In this document: one piece after another, positions 59,163-64,000 of the stretch | Position numbering within the stretch: the first letter of the stretch is position 1 | Layout: every line of letters begins with the position of its first letter | Source: Geobacillus thermodenitrificans subsp. thermodenitrificans DSM 465 | GTDB lineage: Bacteria > Bacillota > Bacilli > Bacillales > Anoxybacillaceae | DNA: 64,000 bases | Reading direction: 5' to 3' | NCBI RefSeq assembly: GCF_000496575.1 | Contig: NZ_AYKT01000018.1 | Span: 1 to 64,000 of the forward strand | The notes under the pieces: model-generated | The model's input: only the letters and a program-made list of their open reading frames with translations | What the model was told of the DNA's origin: nothing | Databases searched by the model: none | Made by a program: the position numbers and the translations under genes

Positions 59163-60089
59163 TTGGCCGTTTTTAGTGGCATTTTGCTTCAAGTGATGGT
59201 TCCTATGTTGCTCATTGTCGGAGTGGGAGCGCTATTGCACCGTTTGTTTCATTTTGACATGAATACATTGTCCAAACTGAATATGTATGTGCTGTTGCCA
59301 GTGGTCGCGTTCATCAACGTGTATGACAGCGAGTTGAGCGGGAAAGTGTTGGCGGCTATATTCGGTTTTCTTCTTTTACAAAGCAGCGGGTTGATCGTTT
59401 TGAGTATGATGATGGCAAAATTGTTCAAACTCGAACGAAGCAGGGCGGCAGTGTTTCAAAATACGATTGTTCTGAATAACTCTGGCAACTTTGGCATTCC
59501 TGTCAGCCAACTTGTGTTTCACCAACAACCACTCGGGGCAGCCATTCAAATTGTCGTGACCATATTTCAAAACTTTCTCACCAATACATATGGCGTTTAT
59601 CAGTTTGTTTCAGGAAACGGGAAAAAAGGAAAGTGGGTTGCCGAGCTATGGAAAAATCCGGTTCTTCATGCGTTGTTGCTAGGCGTCGTTTGCCGTTGGC
59701 TGCATGTCCCGGTTCCATCATTTTTATGGACTCCACTTCAACGCATCGCTGATGCGTTTTTAGCTATTGCCCTCTTTACATTAGGAGCACAAATCGCTTA
59801 CGCTCGTTTTACCGCTTTGCCGCCACTGTTGTATGCGAGCGTGTTTGGACGCCTGCTCTTTTCGCCGCTATTGGCTGCGGCATTCATCTTTCTGTTAGGG
59901 ATTGAGGGGGTGACTGCTCAGGCGTTGCTCATCGCCAGTTCCTATCCTTGTTCACGCAACACGGCGCTGTATGCGCTCGAGTATGATTGCCATCCCGACT
60001 ACGCCGCCCAGGCGGTGCTTCTGTCAACGCTATTAAGCGCCATTACCGTGACCGGTGTTGTATATGTTGCTCGGTTGTTATTTTCATAA
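59163..60089 (+). CDS. AEC (auxin efflux carrier) family transporter
   Basis: 308 aa, about ten membrane segments, with two inverted five-helix halves (LPVVAFINVYDSE; NNSGNFGIPVSQLVF; LIASSYPCSRNTALYALEY). Bacterial AEC proteins often carry malate, lactate or other carboxylates. TTG 59163 is five bases from GGGGGAG; GTG 59160, one codon earlier, is almost on top of it. The position after a citrate-type two-component system suggests a carboxylate exporter or antiporter, by context only. Confidence 0.78.
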   Translation: MAVFSGILLQVMVPMLLIVGVGALLHRLFHFDMNTLSKLNMYVLLPVVAFINVYDSELSGKVLAAIFGFLLLQSSGLIVLSMMMAKLFKLERSRAAVFQNTIVLNNSGNFGIPVSQLVFHQQPLGAAIQIVVTIFQNFLTNTYGVYQFVSGNGKKGKWVAELWKNPVLHALLLGVVCRWLHVPVPSFLWTPLQRIADAFLAIALFTLGAQIAYARFTALPPLLYASVFGRLLFSPLLAAAFIFLLGIEGVTAQALLIASSYPCSRNTALYALEYDCHPDYAAQAVLLSTLLSAITVTGVVYVARLLFS

Positions 60090-60165
60090 GCTTCTTGTGG
60101 GTGGCGGTGTGAAAAGAAGTCTGCCACCTCCGCGGGTAGAGAGAATAATAAAATAAAGAAAATAG

Positions 60166-60241
60166 TTGTAAACCGCTTTCACTTGTTTTATAATAAAGCT
60201 AAACCGGTTTATGAAAGCGCTTTTGAACTAAATCGATTTAG
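60166..60241 (+). promoter_or_regulatory. Promoter, operators and cre of the gluconate operon
   Basis: TTGTAA (60166-60171), 17-bp spacer, TATAAT (60189-60194). Palindromes TAAACCGGTTTA (60200-60211) and CTAAATCGATTTAG (60228-60241) lie at about +1 and +30 and look like LacI-family operators. A cre (TGAAAGCGCTTTTG, 60212-60225) sits between them. Confidence 0.75.
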
Positions 60242-60259
60242 TACAAGAGAGGGATTCTG

Positions 60260-61264
60260 TTGAAAAAAGTAACGATGGCTGATGTCGCGAAACTGGCCAA
60301 CGTTTCCAAAAGCACGGTCTCGCAATATTTGAATAAACGCTATGAATATATGAGTGAAGAAACAAGAAAGCGCATTGCCCAGGCGATCGAAGAACTCGGC
60401 TACCAGCCGAACGTGATCGCCCGCAGTTTGAAGCAAAAGACAACAGCGACGATCGGCGTCATTGTGTTTAATATGCTTCATATGTTGACGACGCAAGTGC
60501 TACACGCTATTGAAGAAGAATGCCAAAAGCGTGAGTTTCAAGTGATCGTCTGCAACTCCGGCGATGACCCGGAAAAAGAGAGAAAATATATCGATATGCT
60601 GCTCGCGAAACAAGTGGACGGGTTGATCGTCTTTCCGACGGGAAAAAACGAAGACGTTTACCATCGCCTTGTCGCCGAGCGGTTTCCGATCGTCTTTGTC
60701 GACCGGATGGTGCCGGGGGTTGAGGCTGATAGTGTGCTGTTAGACAACTTTGGTGCGGCAGAGATGGCGGTTGATTATTTGGCCGCCCATGGTTATGACC
60801 GCATCGCTATTGTCACTCCGCCGCTTGTCGCCCACAACGTGCCGCGGATGGAACGGCTTCAAGGGTTTCGGATGGCGATGGAAAAAAGAGGCCTTAAAGT
60901 TGATGATAGGAGTGTGATCGCTGCCGAGGCCGCCGAGCTGCCTGGGGAATTGCAAAAGCGGTTCGCTGCCCCTGAACGGCCGAACGCGTTGTTTGCAATT
61001 AACGACTTAACGTTAATGGGCATTTTACGGTTCGTGAAAGAAACTGGCATTCGCGTGCCAGATGAGTTAGGACTGATTAGCATTGATGATGTGCCATTTG
61101 CCGATATTTACACGCCGATGCTGACGACGATCGCCCAGCCGACGTTTGCGATGGGGAAAAAAGCAGCTGAACGCGTGTTCGAGCAAATGGATCAGGAGCG
61201 AACGCGCAAACCGCGTGTGTTTCGTTTCTCCCCGACATTGGTGGAACGGACATCGATCAGATGA
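60260..61264 (+). CDS. LacI family repressor of the gluconate operon
   Basis: 334 aa. N-terminal helix-turn-helix with MADVAKLANVSKSTVSQYLNKR, hinge helix region NVIARSLKQKTTATIG, then a periplasmic-binding-protein-like effector domain (LISIDDVPFADIYTPMLTTI). It probably responds to gluconate or its phosphate and represses gntK and gntP. Unlike B. subtilis, where a GntR-family protein does this, the regulator here is LacI type. TTG 60260 is six bases after AGAGAGGG. It leads the operon and likely represses itself through the palindromes before it. Confidence 0.87.
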   Translation: MKKVTMADVAKLANVSKSTVSQYLNKRYEYMSEETRKRIAQAIEELGYQPNVIARSLKQKTTATIGVIVFNMLHMLTTQVLHAIEEECQKREFQVIVCNSGDDPEKERKYIDMLLAKQVDGLIVFPTGKNEDVYHRLVAERFPIVFVDRMVPGVEADSVLLDNFGAAEMAVDYLAAHGYDRIAIVTPPLVAHNVPRMERLQGFRMAMEKRGLKVDDRSVIAAEAAELPGELQKRFAAPERPNALFAINDLTLMGILRFVKETGIRVPDELGLISIDDVPFADIYTPMLTTIAQPTFAMGKKAAERVFEQMDQERTRKPRVFRFSPTLVERTSIR

Positions 61265-61292
61265 GAAAGCAGATAAGGAGGGAGGAGAAACG

Positions 61293-62840
61293 ATGGCGAT
61301 TTCTGAGGATGTTGTCATTGGCATTGATATTGGAACGACAAGCACGAAAGCGGTTGTTTTCGGAGAACGTGGGCGGGTATTAGCTTCCCACGCGGTTGAT
61401 TATCCAATCATCCAGCCGCATCCGGGATTTGCGGAACAGGACCCGGAAGAGCTGTTTGCCGCGGTCATTCAAGCGGTCGGGGCGGTGACGGTCCGCCATG
61501 GGATTCGTCCCCAGCAGGTGAAGGCGATTGGATTGAGTGCGGCGATGCACTCGATCATGGCGCTTGACGAATCAGGACGGCCGCTCACTCGCTTAATCAT
61601 CTGGGCCGACAACCGGAGCGTCGTTCAGGCGGAGCGATTGTTGAAAGAGCATCATGGACTTGATATTTACCGGCGGACGGGGACGCCAATTCATCCGATG
61701 TCCCCATTGCCGAAATTGCTTTGGCTGAAAGAGGAGGAGCCGGATGTATTCCGACAGGCGCACCGTTTCGTGTCGGTGAAAGATTATGTGCTGTATCGGC
61801 TGTACGGTGACTATGTCACCGACCATTCGCTCGCCTCAGCGACAGGCTTGTTCCGCCTCGATACGCTCGATTGGGATGAGGATGTGCTTTCACTTCTTGG
61901 CATTGGCCGCGAACGCCTGCCTCGTTTGGTTCCAGCCACGCACATTCTGCAAGGAATGAACAAAGAATGGGCCGATAAAATGGGGGTATCTCCTGATGTT
62001 CCAGTCGTCATCGGTGCGAGCGATGGCGTGCTCGCCAATATCGGTGTCGGTGCCGTGCTCCCAGGTGAGGCGGCCATTACGATCGGGACGAGCGGGGCGG
62101 TGCGGACGATTGCGACCACACCGACAACCGATGAAAAAGGCCGAACGTTTTGTTATGCGTTAACCCCTGGTTATTGGGTCGTTGGCGGGCCGACGAACAA
62201 TGGCGGTATTTTGCTTCGGTGGCTGCGCGATGAGTTTGGCGCCCAAGAGCGAGAAGTGGCGAAAAAGCTTGGCGTCGATCCATACGACTTGTTGACGAAG
62301 TATGCGGAACGCGTTCCACCCGGAGCGGAAGGATTGGTGTTTTTGCCATTTTTATCGGGCGAGCGGGCCCCATATTGGAACGCGAACGCACGCGGAACAT
62401 TTTTTGGCCTTGGCCTTCACCATAAGCGTGAACATTTCATTCGTGCCGTGATGGAAGGCGTCTGTTTCAGCATCGTATCGGTGGCGCTTGCCATTCGCGA
62501 CGTGACAGGACCAATGGCGGAAATCCGCGTCTCAGGCGGTTTTGCAAAATCTCCATTTTGGCGGCAAATGCTTTCCGATATGCTCGGTAAGCCGCTCATT
62601 GTGCCGCAAACGCACGAGGCATCGGCATTAGGAGCAGCGGCGGTGGCGCTTCATGCGTTAGGTGAAGTGCCGTCCTTAGAGATGGTGAAAACGTGGATTG
62701 ATACGACGGCTCGCCATGAACCGAAGGAGGAACATACGCTTATTTACGCAGAGTTGTTTGATTTGTATGCCCGTTTGTATGAGCGGTTAAAAGCGGAGTT
62801 TGATATCATCGCTGCGTTTCAGCGGCGGAGTGGAGAATAG
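61293..62840 (+). CDS. gntK: Gluconokinase (FGGY family)
   Basis: 515 aa. The N-terminal phosphate loop IGIDIGTTSTKAVVF, the ATP-side motif ITIGTSGAVR and the FGGY-like RVSGGFAKSPFWRQMLSDMLG are present, with GLSAAMHS and LIIWADNRS at the sugar site as in Bacillus GntK. It phosphorylates gluconate at C6. ATG 61293 follows GGAGGGAGGAG; the frame upstream lies in the repressor gene. Confidence 0.93.
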   Translation: MAISEDVVIGIDIGTTSTKAVVFGERGRVLASHAVDYPIIQPHPGFAEQDPEELFAAVIQAVGAVTVRHGIRPQQVKAIGLSAAMHSIMALDESGRPLTRLIIWADNRSVVQAERLLKEHHGLDIYRRTGTPIHPMSPLPKLLWLKEEEPDVFRQAHRFVSVKDYVLYRLYGDYVTDHSLASATGLFRLDTLDWDEDVLSLLGIGRERLPRLVPATHILQGMNKEWADKMGVSPDVPVVIGASDGVLANIGVGAVLPGEAAITIGTSGAVRTIATTPTTDEKGRTFCYALTPGYWVVGGPTNNGGILLRWLRDEFGAQEREVAKKLGVDPYDLLTKYAERVPPGAEGLVFLPFLSGERAPYWNANARGTFFGLGLHHKREHFIRAVMEGVCFSIVSVALAIRDVTGPMAEIRVSGGFAKSPFWRQMLSDMLGKPLIVPQTHEASALGAAAVALHALGEVPSLEMVKTWIDTTARHEPKEEHTLIYAELFDLYARLYERLKAEFDIIAAFQRRSGE

Positions 62841-62849
62841 CATTTTTGA

Positions 62850-62866
62850 ACTAAATCGGTTTATTA
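62850..62866. promoter_or_regulatory. LacI-type operator between gntK and gntP
   Basis: AACTAAATCGGTTTATTA shares the core AAATCGGTTT with the two palindromes before the repressor gene. It may give gntP separate control. Confidence 0.5.
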
Positions 62867-62954
62867 GCGGAAGAGAGTGAGTTTGCCAGCAACGCTTTCT
62901 CTTCCGCTCTCCTACTTGCAGTTGAGGCGACTTTGATGAACAGGAGGAAGAAAA

Positions 62955-64000
62955 ATGTCTGACTCAGCCTTGATCCTTATCGTCATTGCCGGGATTAGTT
63001 TACTATTGTTTTTGATTATTCGCTCAAAGCTTCATGCGTTTGTTGCCTTGTTGCTTGTTAGTTTGCTTGTCGGTGCAGCTGCTGGCATGCCGCTAGACAA
63101 AGTCATCGAGTCAATTCAAAATGGAATGGGTGGTACACTTGGCTTTGTGGCAGTGGTTGTTGGGTTAGGCGCTATGTTTGGGCAAATGCTAGAAGTATCT
63201 GGGGGAGCCGAACGGCTGGCTCAGACGCTCATCAATAAGTTTGGAGAGAATAAAGCACAATGGGCGCTCGGTCTGACAGGGTTTATTGTTGCGATTCCGG
63301 TCTTTTTTGATGTTGGTTTCATTATTCTTGTTCCCATTGTCTATGGCTTGGCGCGGAAAACAGGGCGTTCACTTTTGTATTATGGCATCCCGCTTCTAGC
63401 TGGGTTAGCTGTCACGCATAGTTTTGTGCCACCAACGCCAGGTCCGATTGCTGTTGCAGATTTGATTGGTGCTGATCTTGGATGGGTCATTTTATTCGGT
63501 TTTATCGCCGGTCTTCCAGCGATGATTGTAGCTGGCCCACTGTTTGGAAAATATATTGCCAAAAAAATTCACGCTACCGTTCCAGATTATATGGATATGA
63601 AAGAAAAGCAATGGGAGAAAGACCTCCCGGGGTTTGGGACGATTGCCGGTATCATTTTTATTCCGCTCGTGTTGATTTTGTTGAATACGGTTTCAGGAGC
63701 TGTTTTGCCAGAGGGGAACGGGATAAGGGCGTTCTTAACCTTTTTAGGCCATCCGTTTGTCGCGCTGACGATTGCGACATTGTTGGCGTTTTACTTGCTT
63801 GGGCAAAAAAGAGGGTTCACTAAGCAAGAAGTACAAGATATTGCCACAAAATCATTGGAACCGGCTGGCATTATTATTCTTGTCACCGGAGCCGGGGGTG
63901 TGTTCAAACAAATTTTGATCGATTCCGGCGTCGGAAAAGTGTTAGCAGACATGATGGCAACTTCTTCCTTGCCACCGATCGTACTGGCGTTTCTTATCGC
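62955..64000 (+). CDS. gntP: Gluconate:proton symporter GntP, cut by the window end
   Basis: 348 codons are visible, with no stop before the window end; a full family member has about 450 residues. The visible part has repeated membrane helices with VVVGLGAMFGQMLEVSGGAERLA, AIPVFFDVGFIILVPI and VTHSFVPPTPGPIAVA, the hallmark blocks of gluconate permeases. ATG 62955 has AGGAGGAAG before it. It imports gluconate for GntK. Confidence 0.95.
   Translation, partial: MSDSALILIVIAGISLLLFLIIRSKLHAFVALLLVSLLVGAAAGMPLDKVIESIQNGMGGTLGFVAVVVGLGAMFGQMLEVSGGAERLAQTLINKFGENKAQWALGLTGFIVAIPVFFDVGFIILVPIVYGLARKTGRSLLYYGIPLLAGLAVTHSFVPPTPGPIAVADLIGADLGWVILFGFIAGLPAMIVAGPLFGKYIAKKIHATVPDYMDMKEKQWEKDLPGFGTIAGIIFIPLVLILLNTVSGAVLPEGNGIRAFLTFLGHPFVALTIATLLAFYLLGQKRGFTKQEVQDIATKSLEPAGIIILVTGAGGVFKQILIDSGVGKVLADMMATSSLPPIVLAFLI

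Noticed and set aside
1-64000. CRISPR arrays, tRNA or rRNA genes, toxin-antitoxin or phage modules.
   Set aside because: No regularly spaced repeats, cloverleaf-like sequences, rRNA signatures or recognisable defence or phage proteins were found on either strand.

Overview
The window reads as the chromosome of a thermophilic Bacillaceae, most likely Geobacillus or Parageobacillus. The evidence is strong GGAGG-type ribosome sites, many TTG and GTG starts, a mannitol operon in the order mtlA-mtlR-mtlF-mtlD as described for G. stearothermophilus, a Bacillus-type terpene cyclase (sqhC), a DUF2515 gene, and CcpA-type cre sites before several sugar operons. I see no rRNA, tRNA, CRISPR array, intact insertion sequence or phage gene. 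The genus is inferred from gene content, not from a database match.

Layout. 1-5.4 kb: end of an aromatic acyl-CoA cluster (enoyl-CoA hydratase tail, benzoate-CoA ligase type enzyme, 4HBT thioesterase), then a YerA-type amidohydrolase and a BASS-type transporter. 5.5-12.4 kb: SGNH esterase, two unknown genes, sqhC, a pterin dehydratase/3-hydroxybutyrate dehydrogenase pair and YceI. 12.6-17 kb: MurNAc recycling (murR, murQ, murP, mupG). 17.5 kb: an aldo/keto reductase (AKR). 18.4-40.5 kb: a large sugar-acid island. 40.9-47 kb: a sigma-54 activator and the operon it probably controls (Fe-alcohol dehydrogenase, GntP-family permease, methylmalonate-semialdehyde dehydrogenase). 47.8-53.2 kb: mannitol operon. 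53.6-60.1 kb: tricarboxylate transporter tctCBA, a CitA/CitB-type two-component system and an AEC carrier. 60.2-64 kb: gluconate operon (LacI-type regulator, gntK, gntP cut by the window end).

The island is the main discovery. It holds a TRAP transporter with two binding proteins, an IlvD/Edd-family sugar-acid dehydratase, an IclR regulator, a 2-keto-3-deoxypentonate dehydratase-like FAH protein and a 2-oxoglutarate semialdehyde dehydrogenase (together a Weimberg-type route to 2-oxoglutarate). With these sits a LarA-family protein plus the complete larE-larB-larC set that makes the nickel-pincer nucleotide cofactor. The second half adds a DapA-family lyase, an unknown protein, a split UxaA-family dehydratase, KDG kinase, KDPG aldolase, D-galactonate dehydratase and a 2-hydroxyacid dehydrogenase. 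I infer that the LarA homologue is a nickel-dependent epimerase feeding sugar acids into these routes.

Two structural observations support the island as a unit. A degenerate copy of the last ~114 bp of the AKR gene lies at its far end, exactly 22,100 bp downstream of the intact copy, so the island is flanked by direct repeats. A 17-bp palindromic motif of the form GTTTT-N7-AAAAC occurs twice before the first TRAP gene and once before the Weimberg genes, next to the IclR gene, and is a good candidate operator.
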